Shown here piece after piece: positions 55,966-64,000 of a stretch of 64,000 bases of DNA. The DNA is from Thalassospira indica. GTDB taxonomy: Bacteria > Pseudomonadota > Alphaproteobacteria > Rhodospirillales > Thalassospiraceae. The position numbers and the translations under genes are program-made. The stretch covers positions 1,116,001 through 1,180,000 of the forward strand of contig NZ_CP031555.1 of the NCBI RefSeq assembly GCF_003403095.1, in the 5' to 3' direction. The notes under the pieces are model-generated. The model ran no database searches. It was not told the DNA's origin and saw only the letters and a program-made list of their open reading frames with translations. Numbering within the stretch: position 1 is the first letter of the stretch; every line of letters starts with the position of its first letter.

Positions 55966-56940
55966 CTACAGGCGGGCTTGCGCATCAAGTGATGTAGACG
56001 CCCCGCCATCCGTCCATTCGTGCGATACCTCGCCAGCCACCCAATTGACACCACTGATTTCCTGTCGCCACCCGGATAGCCGAAGCGGCTGGCCAGCGTG
56101 AATTGACGGGTCGCCATTGGCCACCGTGAGGCTGATGGTGATCTGACCGCGCTGCATCCGGGCCCATTCGGCCTTTGCCGCGTGATAGGCCGTGACAGCA
56201 CTGGGAAAAATGCGTTTGAGCGTCTTCCAGTTGTCACCGTTCCCGGCTGTGGAATATCGGGTGCGATTGCCATTATGGTCGCGCCATTTGGCTCGTACAC
56301 CGGAAAAGGTTCCTTCCCGGTCGGCGATCTGCAAATGATGGGTGCTGGTTTCATCGCGTTTGATCAGGGCGGTTGGCAGCATGATGCCGCTGATCGTCCT
56401 GTTATAGCCGACCGGGGTAAACAGCAGGCGACCGGCCTTGATGGTGGCAATCGCGTCATAATCCTTGCCAAGACGGGTCAGGAAGTTGGGATCGCTTTCA
56501 TTGGTCTGGTCGATATGGTCGATCAGGATTCCTGCAAGTCCGTCCTCGATCGCGGGGATCAGGTCATATCGCTTGGCGATTGTGGTCAGGATCTCGCCGA
56601 TTGTCTTGCTGCTGTAGGATTCCTCGCGCTGGATCTTGAACGGGCCCTGGAAATCCGCACTGCATCCGGACACTGTGACGATATCGGGCGGGCCGGATTC
56701 CGCGACCTGATCAATTGTGAATGTGCCTTTGTCCTGGAGATCGCCGTCATAGCCCAATAACACCTGCAGGCGCACACCGCGTTTGGGCAGGTTCAAGGTT
56801 CCATCCGGGTCAGACAGTTCAATCTCGCATTGGTCTGCCTCAACACCGGGCTTGTCGATCACACGAACTTTGTTGAGATACTTTTGCATGCGGGCGGTGA
56901 CATCGATGCTATCAGCGATAATCTGGTATTGCGGGATCAT
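55966..56940 (-). CDS. D: Phage late control protein D / tail hub (gpD)
   Basis: 324 residues, full P2 gpD family length, last gene of the tail operon as in P2. Family features include the N-terminal MIPQYQIIADSIDVTARMQ and the middle FLTRLGKDYDAIATIKAG. The product forms the baseplate hub between tape measure and spike. Overlaps gene U by 4 bp. Confidence 0.93.
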   Translation of the reverse strand: MIPQYQIIADSIDVTARMQKYLNKVRVIDKPGVEADQCEIELSDPDGTLNLPKRGVRLQVLLGYDGDLQDKGTFTIDQVAESGPPDIVTVSGCSADFQGPFKIQREESYSSKTIGEILTTIAKRYDLIPAIEDGLAGILIDHIDQTNESDPNFLTRLGKDYDAIATIKAGRLLFTPVGYNRTISGIMLPTALIKRDETSTHHLQIADREGTFSGVRAKWRDHNGNRTRYSTAGNGDNWKTLKRIFPSAVTAYHAAKAEWARMQRGQITISLTVANGDPSIHAGQPLRLSGWRQEISGVNWVAGEVSHEWTDGGASTSLDAQARL

Positions 56941-57356
56941 GGCTTGCTGTCCATCAGATTGCCGAGTTGTTCGTTGTCGTCATTACCATAACGGGTAAGC
57001 GAGATGGTGAATTCGATCTTTCGGGCAAGGCCGTTCGAAACCATGTGCGACCGCGTATCCTCGATCCGATCAATGAACCACTTTCCCAAAACATCACCAT
57101 TCCCGGCTGTCAGGATCCACGCCTTGCCGCTGGCGGCCATTTCGCGCAGCTTGGTCAGATGAACCGGGCCGCCGGTCAATTCCGGCATCAGCTTGCCATC
57201 AATGGTCAAGGTGTCGTTTCCCGGCCCCAGATACTGGTGGGCAGGGGCCTTTCCGAACCGGTTGGTCGCTGACCAGCGATATTCGGTTGATCGCTTCAGG
57301 GTTTCATAGGGAACGGTTTTAAGTTCGAAGACGAACAGTCCAAGGGAAAGAAGCAT
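56937..57356 (-). CDS. U: Phage tail terminator protein U (gpU)
   Basis: 139 residues from the ATG at 57356; an ATT codon upstream is unlikely. P2 gpU features include MLLSLGLFVFELKTVPYETL and the RFGKAPAHQYLGPG segment. It caps the tail tube. It lies between T and D, as in P2, overlapping both. Confidence 0.92.
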   Translation of the reverse strand: MLLSLGLFVFELKTVPYETLKRSTEYRWSATNRFGKAPAHQYLGPGNDTLTIDGKLMPELTGGPVHLTKLREMAASGKAWILTAGNGDVLGKWFIDRIEDTRSHMVSNGLARKIEFTISLTRYGNDDNEQLGNLMDSKP

Positions 57357-57357
57357 G

Positions 57358-59742
57358 TCAGTTGCTCTGATCAATCAGGGATGAACGTTCACGCGCCTTA
57401 TTGCGGCGCTCGATCATTTCGATCTGGCGGGCGACTTCCTTTGCAATGGCATCGGGATCAACCTCGGTACCGGCATTCACCGTAATGCTGTAGGTGTTGT
57501 GCGAAGCCTGCATTGCGGATTGGTCGTATTGCGCCGCGGCGGCGGGGGACGTGGCAATCGCGGCTGCGACCGGGGCAACTGCCATTGTGCTAACAGGGTT
57601 TGACGCCGCTTTTGCGAGATTGGAGAAATCGGGTTTCTGTGAAGTCCCGTTCTTTACGGTCAGTTCAGATGTTTTTCCGTCGCCAAACAGACCACCAATG
57701 GCATCTGAAAGCCATTTGACAGGCTGTGCCAGTGCCTGAAGCTTTTCACTGATCCAGTCCCATGCAACGCCAAAGGCCTGTGTGATCCCGTCCCATAGAT
57801 CGACAAAGAAGCCCTTTATCGGCCCCCAATATTCGTAAAGCAGGTAGGCCGCCCCGGCGATGGCCATCACAGCAACCGCGATGGGGTTGGCGGACAGCGC
57901 CATGCCGATGGCCCGAATGCCCCCCGACACGATGGGAAAGGCGATCTTGGCGACAGATCCGACTAAGCCGATCCCCTTGCCAACTAGTCCCATGCTGCTG
58001 CCGAGCACCCCGGCCTTGATGCCAAGGGCGGTAAAGGCAAACTTGGCCATGGCAAATGGCCCAAGCAGACCGGCAACCGTGGTGGCCAACAAACCACCAG
58101 TAAAGATCAACCCGGCCATCACAGCCGCGACCTTGACCAGACCGCTGGCAAGTTCCGGGTTGGCTTTCACCCAGCCGGTGATGGATCGAACAACATCGGT
58201 GGCGGACTGGATCAAGCTGCGCAACGGTGCGTCGTTCGTGCTTGTCAGGCTGATGTTCATGCCTTCGACTGCCGACCAGAAGGACTTGATATCCCCAGCC
58301 GCGTTGTCGCCCATTTGCTTGGCCACGCGGGTGGTTTCACCCATGGAGTTGTTCAGAACATCAATGAACTTGGTGATTTCACCTGATCCGCCCTGTTCGA
58401 CAAGGGTGGCAAAGGCGGCCCCGGCTTCCTGCCCCGCGATGGCCGTAAGATGCGCAAGGCGTTCCGCTGAGCCAAGCCCCTCGGTCGATTTGGCAAGGTC
58501 GCCAAGGATGTCCACCATGCTTCTGGCGTTGCCGTTGAAGTCCATGGTTGAAATCCCAAGCTGGTCCAGTGCGTCCAGTGCATCTGCTGGTGGGGATGCC
58601 ATGCGCGAGAACATGGCACGCAACGCGGTACCGGCTTGGCTGCCCTGAATGCCGACATTGCCCAGAAGGCCCGACATGGCGGCAACGTCTTCAACCGATG
58701 CCCCGAACTCCTTTGCAATCGGCGCGGTGTATTTCATGGTTTCACCCAACATGGACAAGTCCACGTTCGATCGGGTGAAGGTGGCCGTCATGATGTCGCC
58801 CAAGCGGCCCATTTCGCTGGCATGCATGCCAAAGCCGGACAAGACGTTGGATGCGATGTCCGCTGTTGTTGCCAGATCCGTGGCACCGGCCTTCGCCAGA
58901 TCGAGCATACCGGGCATGGTTTGCAGGATTTCTTTTGCTTCAAACCCGGCCATGGCAAGGAATTGCATGCCGCTTGCGGCCTCTGATGCGGAAAAGCTGG
59001 TCGTGGCACCAAGTTCCTCGGCCTGCGCACGCAGGCTGGTCATGGCTTCGGATGCCTTGTCCAACCGTGCAATCGCGCCGACACCCGACATTTGTTCATC
59101 GAAATCAATGCCAGCCGAGGCCATCCGCCCGCCAAGCGCAAGTGCGGCCCCACCTGCAGCCATGCCAGCAGCACCGCCGATGGCCATGTTTGCCTGTAGC
59201 TGCATGGTCTTTTGCATTTTTGATCTGGCTTGGGCCAGCGCATTTGTCTTCATGCGCGCCCGTTCAAGGGACTTTGCCTGTTTGTCGGCGGCAGCGCGGG
59301 CGGCATCCAGATCGGTTTTCAGCTTGCGTTGGGCATCGCCTAGTTTCCGGGTATCAATTCCTGCTGCTGAGAGATTGCGGCGCAATGCGCCAGTGGAAGT
59401 CGAAATCTGTTGTTGCGCGTTTTCAAGCCGGTTCACCTCTTTGCGGGCGGCATTGAATTCGTTGCGCATCTTGCGGGTGACTTTGTCTGTCGATGCGATC
59501 TGCTGACCGAGTTGCTGGGCGCGTTGTTGGGCGGTGTTCAAGGCCGCCGCATTTTGCCGTGCAGCGGCCTTGAGTTCCTTAAACGACTGAAGGTTCCCTG
59601 ATACCCGTTCAAGGTCGCGCACCCGTCCTGCAGCCTGCGCAAGCTGATCTTTCAACTGGCCGCTTGACTGCTTGATTTTGCGGAACGGTGCACTGACCTT
59701 GTCGGCGGCCTGCATCAGAATATTAAGCTTCAGATCAGACAT
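57358..59742 (-). CDS. T: Phage tail tape measure protein (gpT)
   Basis: 794 residues. A long N-terminal coiled coil (20-190, rich in Gln, Ala and Lys) is followed by a TP901-type core (MASAGIDFDEQMSGVGAIAR; MQFLAMAGFEAKEILQTMPG) and hydrophobic stretches near 560-680 that may enter the membrane at infection. Its length sets tail length. A short C-terminal coil ends the protein. Directly after E/E' in transcription order. Confidence 0.95.
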   Translation of the reverse strand: MSDLKLNILMQAADKVSAPFRKIKQSSGQLKDQLAQAAGRVRDLERVSGNLQSFKELKAAARQNAAALNTAQQRAQQLGQQIASTDKVTRKMRNEFNAARKEVNRLENAQQQISTSTGALRRNLSAAGIDTRKLGDAQRKLKTDLDAARAAADKQAKSLERARMKTNALAQARSKMQKTMQLQANMAIGGAAGMAAGGAALALGGRMASAGIDFDEQMSGVGAIARLDKASEAMTSLRAQAEELGATTSFSASEAASGMQFLAMAGFEAKEILQTMPGMLDLAKAGATDLATTADIASNVLSGFGMHASEMGRLGDIMTATFTRSNVDLSMLGETMKYTAPIAKEFGASVEDVAAMSGLLGNVGIQGSQAGTALRAMFSRMASPPADALDALDQLGISTMDFNGNARSMVDILGDLAKSTEGLGSAERLAHLTAIAGQEAGAAFATLVEQGGSGEITKFIDVLNNSMGETTRVAKQMGDNAAGDIKSFWSAVEGMNISLTSTNDAPLRSLIQSATDVVRSITGWVKANPELASGLVKVAAVMAGLIFTGGLLATTVAGLLGPFAMAKFAFTALGIKAGVLGSSMGLVGKGIGLVGSVAKIAFPIVSGGIRAIGMALSANPIAVAVMAIAGAAYLLYEYWGPIKGFFVDLWDGITQAFGVAWDWISEKLQALAQPVKWLSDAIGGLFGDGKTSELTVKNGTSQKPDFSNLAKAASNPVSTMAVAPVAAAIATSPAAAAQYDQSAMQASHNTYSITVNAGTEVDPDAIAKEVARQIEMIERRNKARERSSLIDQSN

Positions 59743-59756
59743 GGGAGTCCTGTCAG

Positions 59757-60250
59757 CTATCGGTTGGACTGTGCGGATTTGACAGCATCCGCCTCGATCT
59801 GAAGGAACTCGACCGCAAGTTCATAGGTTTCGGCCAGTTCCTCCAGGGTCAGGCTATTGAAGACGTTTGGGGGGAATGATCCCGGAAACGCCTTCATGAT
59901 CACCCCCCAAGCCATGGGGATGTCATCGGGGAGGGTTACGCTGTGAAAAAATTTTCCGCGAGGCCCTGCATGATTGCGACGGAATCCCGTGGATCCATCA
60001 TCTGCACATGGGCTTCGGTAAGCGCCGGGCTCGTGATGCGTGGCAGCAGGCCGAACAGGACATTGGCATCAAGCTCGGAAAGCTGGATCAGTTTCACACC
60101 ACGCAAATCACCGCCCAGCGGGCGACGGATGGTGGTTTTGTCCAGTGTCTTTTCAGAGCCATACGGAAGCGGCTTGACAAAGGTGTGATCAAAGCTGGCG
60201 TTTACTGCGCCGTTGGTTGCGGCGGCGATATCGTCGGTTTTCTTGGTCAT
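59757..60250 (-). CDS. Tail assembly chaperone E-E' made by -1 ribosomal frameshift
   Basis: Gene E reads through residue 102 in zero frame. At the heptamer TTTTTTC (59951-59945) a -1 shift continues as HSVTLPDDIPMAWG, adds 62 residues and stops at 59757, just before gene T. The total is 164 residues. The arithmetic is exact: the shared C begins the next codon. The same arrangement of a short and an extended chaperone occurs in P2 (E/E+E') and lambda (G/GT). The extension has no ribosome site of its own that would explain it better. Confidence 0.85.
59936..60250 (-). CDS. E: Phage tail assembly chaperone E (zero-frame product)
   Basis: 104 residues, ATG preceded by AAAGGGACAC. It contains TIRRPLGGDLRGVKLIQLSE, typical of this phage chaperone group, and ends in NFFTA right after the slippery site. 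It helps fold or guard the tape measure protein during tail assembly. Located between FII and T as in P2. Confidence 0.9.
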   Translation of the reverse strand: MTKKTDDIAAATNGAVNASFDHTFVKPLPYGSEKTLDKTTIRRPLGGDLRGVKLIQLSELDANVLFGLLPRITSPALTEAHVQMMDPRDSVAIMQGLAENFFTA

Positions 60251-60314
60251 GATGTGTCCCTTTCAAGAAAAAGCAGGAAGCCCCCCGGCGCTGCCTCTTG
60301 ATCTGGGATCTTGG

Positions 60315-60830
60315 TTATGCGGTCAGGCCAAGCGCCTGACGGATCCCTGCCTGACGGTCAACACCGCCAACCTTTTCGATACCGTTGATCAGATCAATTT
60401 CAATGATCACGTCGCCATTGACCGTGTATTTGAAATAGGTCAGCGGCATCTCGCATTTCATCTTGGCCATATCACCGGACTTAAGGGTGCCGGGATCCAT
60501 CTTGGTGAAACGACCGCGCACGGACATTTCGATTGCATCGGTGTTGCTATCAGCACCATCGGCCTTTGCAGCGGCCAGCAGGCGGACACCAATACCGGAT
60601 GCATCCGGGACGCCGAATTGCTTAAGAATACCGGTGTTGAATTCGGCAAGGGTGAATTCAAGCTTCAAGGCTTCGACGCCAAGATCCAGTTCGACCTCGC
60701 CAAGCATACCGGCACCGCGATAGGCCTCGGTCACACGCTCAATGACGGGGGTGACGACTTCCTCGGCAAGACCGGCAAGGCCGACACCTTCAACGAACGC
60801 GTTCCAGTTCTTAATATGTTTGGGCAGCAT
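60315..60830 (-). CDS. FII: Phage major tail tube protein (gpFII)
   Basis: 171 residues, standard length, with the FII start MLPKHIKNWNAFVEGVGLAG. It polymerises into the inner tail tube. It follows the sheath gene with a 42-bp gap, as in P2. Confidence 0.95.
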   Translation of the reverse strand: MLPKHIKNWNAFVEGVGLAGLAEEVVTPVIERVTEAYRGAGMLGEVELDLGVEALKLEFTLAEFNTGILKQFGVPDASGIGVRLLAAAKADGADSNTDAIEMSVRGRFTKMDPGTLKSGDMAKMKCEMPLTYFKYTVNGDVIIEIDLINGIEKVGGVDRQAGIRQALGLTA

Positions 60831-60872
60831 TAAGCCAACTCCTTAAATGGGTTCAGTCCGGACAACCAATGA

Positions 60873-62045
60873 TCAGGCCGCCGCAACCATTGCCGCGAAG
60901 TCGACCAGATAATCGTCGGTGATTTTCTGTTCGAACATCAGGTTTTCCAGCGGCGGTACCGGGGTGTAGTCGTAGCTGATCATCAGCTTGCCGGATTTCA
61001 GTTCTTCCTTGCTGTTCTTTGCAGGGTCAAACCACGCTTCACCGCCGATCAGATAGCCATTGGCGACAAGGCTGCGGAACTTGGCATTGACGCCATCAAT
61101 GATGTCACGCACCAAGGTCGGGGACATCGGCTTGTCAACAGCCCAGAAATGCGCCTCGGCCATGGTGTCGGCCAGCACCTGTGCTGTGCGGGTATAGTTT
61201 TCAAACGCGAACAGCGGATCGGCACTGCAGGTGCGCGATCCCCAGAAGCGATAACCCTTGTTGTTGATCAGCGTGGTAACGTCGGCAGCGTTCAGAACGC
61301 CTGCATCGGTGGCCGGGTTCTGCAGATCCCAATACACGTCCTTGCTGATGCCAGATACGCCATTGACTGGGACGTTTGAAATGGTTTTGTGCCAGCCGAC
61401 ATCCTGATCAATCTGGGCACGCAGGCCAAGCGCACGGGCAACAGCAGAAGCGGTGCGTTCAGTGCTGTTGACCGTGTCCCAATTGATGAAATCGGGATAG
61501 ATCAGCATCAATTCACGCTGGCCGAAACCATCGCGATAGGCGGTCGCGGCCGGGATATCCTCGCAGTCCCAGCAGGACGCATAGGCAAAGGACCGGGTCA
61601 GTTGCGCGATCGATGCCAGTTCGGCAGTGACATTGGCATTGTCAAGGCCGGGAACACCCAGAATGCGCGGTTGCACACCCAACAGCGGCTTGGCGGCGGT
61701 CAGGGCCTGCATGCCGGTCTTCTGGCCGCTTACCACACCGCCGATAAGGTTGGTCGTGGTTTCGGCTTCGTCCGCACCTTCAGGCACACGCACAACGACC
61801 GTCAGGGGATTCCCATGATCCTTGATCGCGTCCAGGGCATAGGGAAGGGTGCCGTCATCACCTGCAGCACTGATACCGTCATTGATGTCGGTGATCAGGA
61901 CAGGTCGGTTGGCCGGGAAAACGTCTGTGTCGGCAGTCTCGCCAGTGCAGACAACGCCAATAACGGCAGTCTCGATCGTGCGGATTGGGCGGGTGCCTTC
62001 AGACACTTCGACCACGCGCACGCCATGATGATATTCGGTGGGCAT
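60873..62045 (-). CDS. FI: Phage contractile tail sheath protein (gpFI)
   Basis: 390 residues, P2 FI length. The N terminus EYHHGVRVVEVSEGTRPIRT and the C-terminal block VDKPMSPTLVRDIIDGVNAK are recognisable family segments. It forms the contractile sheath, which makes this a myovirus-type phage. Confidence 0.95.
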   Translation of the reverse strand: MPTEYHHGVRVVEVSEGTRPIRTIETAVIGVVCTGETADTDVFPANRPVLITDINDGISAAGDDGTLPYALDAIKDHGNPLTVVVRVPEGADEAETTTNLIGGVVSGQKTGMQALTAAKPLLGVQPRILGVPGLDNANVTAELASIAQLTRSFAYASCWDCEDIPAATAYRDGFGQRELMLIYPDFINWDTVNSTERTASAVARALGLRAQIDQDVGWHKTISNVPVNGVSGISKDVYWDLQNPATDAGVLNAADVTTLINNKGYRFWGSRTCSADPLFAFENYTRTAQVLADTMAEAHFWAVDKPMSPTLVRDIIDGVNAKFRSLVANGYLIGGEAWFDPAKNSKEELKSGKLMISYDYTPVPPLENLMFEQKITDDYLVDFAAMVAAA

Positions 62046-62051
62046 AACTGC

Positions 62052-62729
62052 TTACTCCGTAACAGTTGCAGGGAAGGCCGGGAAACCGGCAGTTACATCG
62101 AAATCCATGTGCGCCTGAAGGTCATCAGGCAGGGCGTCGATGGCGTATTCACGTTCGGTCTGCGCATCCGTGCAGGCGCAAAGCATCGCGCAGACGGCAA
62201 GGTTAAGATCAATGATCTGCTGTTGGGTCAGAAGCGGGCTCGAATTGTCGGCCATACGAACGATTTGGCCGTTCTCAATCTGGTTCGCCTTGGCCCGTTC
62301 ACTGATGCGATCCAGAAGCGCAAGGCTTCGTTCGTCAGTTTGCACGACATACACAGTGCCATTCACATCAAATTCAATGCCGCCTGACATACGGCGGAAT
62401 TTGTGTTCCTTGACCTTGCGTTCGAGTTTCGACTTTGCTTGATCAAGACTGATCGGCTGGGTGGTGTATAGCAGCGTTGCGGTCATTGTTGCCGGATCGT
62501 TCGGATCGCCATCGATCATCACCTGCGGGTTGCCAATCACCGTCTGCCATTCCTGATCCGGCTTACTGCCCTGATCGATCACAAGCACGAAGTTCGCCCG
62601 CAAATCCTCGACCGTGGCCAAGGCCGCGTTACTATAGGTCTTTCCGGTTTCGGCCTTAAGGCCCATCGGGCTGTTGGCCACACGGACCAAAGCCCACTGA
62701 TCGTCACAAATCGCATAAAGTGCGGTCAT
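62052..62729 (-). CDS. Phage DUF4376-domain tail protein
   Basis: 225 residues. The region from about 100 to 215 resembles DUF4376 (HKFRRMSGGIEFDVNGTVYV; SLALLDRISERA), often found at the end of fibre or fibre-assembly genes. It lies between the fibre-like gene and the sheath gene, where P2 has G (fibre assembly), so an assembly or adaptor role is likely by position. Confidence 0.72.
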   Translation of the reverse strand: MTALYAICDDQWALVRVANSPMGLKAETGKTYSNAALATVEDLRANFVLVIDQGSKPDQEWQTVIGNPQVMIDGDPNDPATMTATLLYTTQPISLDQAKSKLERKVKEHKFRRMSGGIEFDVNGTVYVVQTDERSLALLDRISERAKANQIENGQIVRMADNSSPLLTQQQIIDLNLAVCAMLCACTDAQTEREYAIDALPDDLQAHMDFDVTAGFPAFPATVTE

Positions 62730-62744
62730 TTCCTGTCTCCTGAT

Positions 62745-64000
62745 TTACCGCGCACGCGCGAACTTGCCGGGGGTCCGTGCCCACGCAATACACCGATACG
62801 TCACGCCTAGTTTGTTAATGAAATTGTCGGCATTTCGGGCCTTCACGCCGTTACTGTTCATATCGATAGGGACGCTGCCCAGAAGGCCCGTATCAAGATT
62901 GAACCGCAAGGCATCTGAAACCGGATTACCCTCGGCAATGTCAGAGCAATACAGCGCCCAATTATAAATCCCGTCCGATCCATCCTTTCCGACGAATATG
63001 CGCGGCTCGAAATCCATCGGCACGAACATGCCATCGACAACGCCCGTTCCCTTTCGACTGGTCACTGCACAGAATTGCGGCACTGCGCGATGCATACGGA
63101 TCAGGTATTGACCGGACGCCATTTGCGCTCCAAGCGTGCCGGTATTTGCTGTGCGCGTGAGCCATCCCGCGTCGGTGCCGTTCCCCGTGTCATTCAGGAT
63201 CAGATACCCGCCCGATGCCATATCTTTATGGAACACCCGGACATCTCCGCCAGACAGCGGGTAAACCTCGGCATAGTCGAACAGACCGCCTGTGGCTTGC
63301 GCAAACATGGTAGGCGTGCCGTTGACGTGTTCAACCAGCACGAAGTCCGCCCCGGCCTTGGGGCTTGCCCGCCAGAACTGGTGGAAAACCTGCCCCTGAT
63401 ATTCAGTATCAGCACCGACCGAAATGCCACCCGCTATGAAGGAATGGCTGCTTGCGACCTCAGCGCCGCCGACATTGCAATTGATCGCAAGGTTGTCACC
63501 AAGCTCCGAGCATGTAACCCGAAAGTTTGAAGCGGTATCAAGCCGCTTTGCCATATGGAAGGTTTTGCCAATCGTCGGGTTCCACGGAAGGTTTGCAACA
63601 TCCGCTCCGCCAGTCCGTTCGCGGGTCGTGACGTAGTCATCAGGGTTCAGAATGTCAGGACAAGGCATGTTTTGGGAGCTAAGAGTTAAAAAATCTGCTC
63701 CGCGCGGGTGTGTGAAGGGCCTCTGCCCATAATTGATTTCAGCGACGGAAACATTACCAGAACCGTCCCGGCTGGTGTAGATGCCAATTGCAATGGCTAC
63801 ATCTGCAATGCCCGATACCGGCGCTCCGTATGGCACGTCGTCACGATAGAACTGGGCTGTGCGGGCGTCTAGGTCCACCTCAACCCCGCAGATATTGTTG
63901 CTTGCCCACGCAGGTAAGCCGGACTGGATGGTTACGCCATCAAGTATGATGCTGTTCGTTATTGACCCATACACGGTTAGAACAACACCAACCGGCGGCG
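62745..64000 (-). CDS. Phage tail fibre-like protein, 5' end outside window
   Basis: The frame remains open to the right edge, so the gene is partial; about 417 residues are seen. No collagen-like or P2 H-type repeats are visible. The N-terminal visible part looks like a beta-rich SPRY-type segment (EVDLDARTAQFYRDDVPYGA), and the rest has domains with repeated aromatic and Gly residues (FHQFWRASPKAGADFVLVEH). Position upstream of DUF4376 and sheath genes suggests the receptor-binding or fibre protein. Confidence 0.72.
   Translation of the reverse strand, partial: PPVGVVLTVYGSITNSIILDGVTIQSGLPAWASNNICGVEVDLDARTAQFYRDDVPYGAPVSGIADVAIAIGIYTSRDGSGNVSVAEINYGQRPFTHPRGADFLTLSSQNMPCPDILNPDDYVTTRERTGGADVANLPWNPTIGKTFHMAKRLDTASNFRVTCSELGDNLAINCNVGGAEVASSHSFIAGGISVGADTEYQGQVFHQFWRASPKAGADFVLVEHVNGTPTMFAQATGGLFDYAEVYPLSGGDVRVFHKDMASGGYLILNDTGNGTDAGWLTRTANTGTLGAQMASGQYLIRMHRAVPQFCAVTSRKGTGVVDGMFVPMDFEPRIFVGKDGSDGIYNWALYCSDIAEGNPVSDALRFNLDTGLLGSVPIDMNSNGVKARNADNFINKLGVTYRCIAWARTPGKFARAR

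Larger units (their letters stand above)
45063..64000. mobile_element. P2-like (myovirus) prophage, left part
   Basis: Begins at the tRNA 3' end with a tyrosine integrase facing the tRNA. It continues with leftward early genes, a TA pair, a divergent regulatory switch and a tail module in P2 order (FI, FII, E/E', T, U, D in transcription order, with an Ogr-like activator). The right boundary with head, lysis and remaining tail genes is outside the window, so completeness is unknown. The early region is mosaic, with a primase-helicase in place of P2 gpA. Confidence 0.93.

Overview
The window reads as an alphaproteobacterial chromosome, most likely Rhodospirillales and probably a marine Thalassospira-like organism. 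This is inferred from the proteins and gene orders (TctABC/TctDE, several TRAP systems, YqeY-dnaG-rpoD, carA-carB-greA); no database search was possible. Positions 1-45062 are host chromosome. From 45063 to the right edge the sequence is a P2-like prophage inserted at the 3' end of a CAU-anticodon tRNA; its right end lies outside the window.

Host region. The left edge holds the end of ahpD. A tripartite tricarboxylate transporter (tctA, tctB, tctC, leftward) faces its two-component system (tctD, tctE), which is translationally coupled to a PgtC/AfuA-like periplasmic binding protein. Between the two arms are six CTGAC-type repeats spaced exactly 11 bp apart, the expected binding pattern of an OmpR/PhoB-type regulator. 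Next come an alpha/beta hydrolase, aspartate aminotransferase, uvrB and msrP. A LysR regulator then precedes a rightward cluster for uptake and breakdown of an unknown small molecule (DUF1445 hydro-lyase, TRAP DctP/Q/M, DUF2848 protein, amidase). A second catabolic locus (vanB-like reductase, GntR regulator, vanA-like Rieske oxygenase, orphan TRAP binding protein) carries matching palindromic operators. Its vanA-like gene is frameshifted at a run of six C.

Positions 24441-27640 are rich in probable small RNAs. Two paralogous modules on the plus strand and two on the minus strand flank a membrane adenylate cyclase gene. All four have C-rich, anti-Shine-Dalgarno hairpin loops and end in intrinsic terminators, and one lies behind a near-perfect RpoH-type promoter. 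This is the most interesting candidate for an undescribed system here.

The host region continues with a LysR regulator, trxB, an Lrp-type regulator, a coupled CHASE2 / small exported protein / M48 lipoprotein operon, greA, carB, carA, YqeY, dnaG, rpoD and the tRNA.

Prophage. Leftward early genes run from 52544 to the integrase at 45230: small unknowns, a toprim primase-helicase, two methyltransferase-like proteins, an HNH nuclease and an ASCH protein. A RelE-type toxin/antitoxin pair and a regulatory switch follow (Ogr-like activator, HTH protein, XRE repressor, AntA/AntB-HTH fusion), with 19-bp operators shared between promoters. The leftward tail module then reads, in transcription order, fibre-like protein, DUF4376 protein, sheath FI, tube FII, E/E' with a clear -1 frameshift signal, tape measure T, U and D. 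This matches P2 order, but the replication genes are not P2-like.
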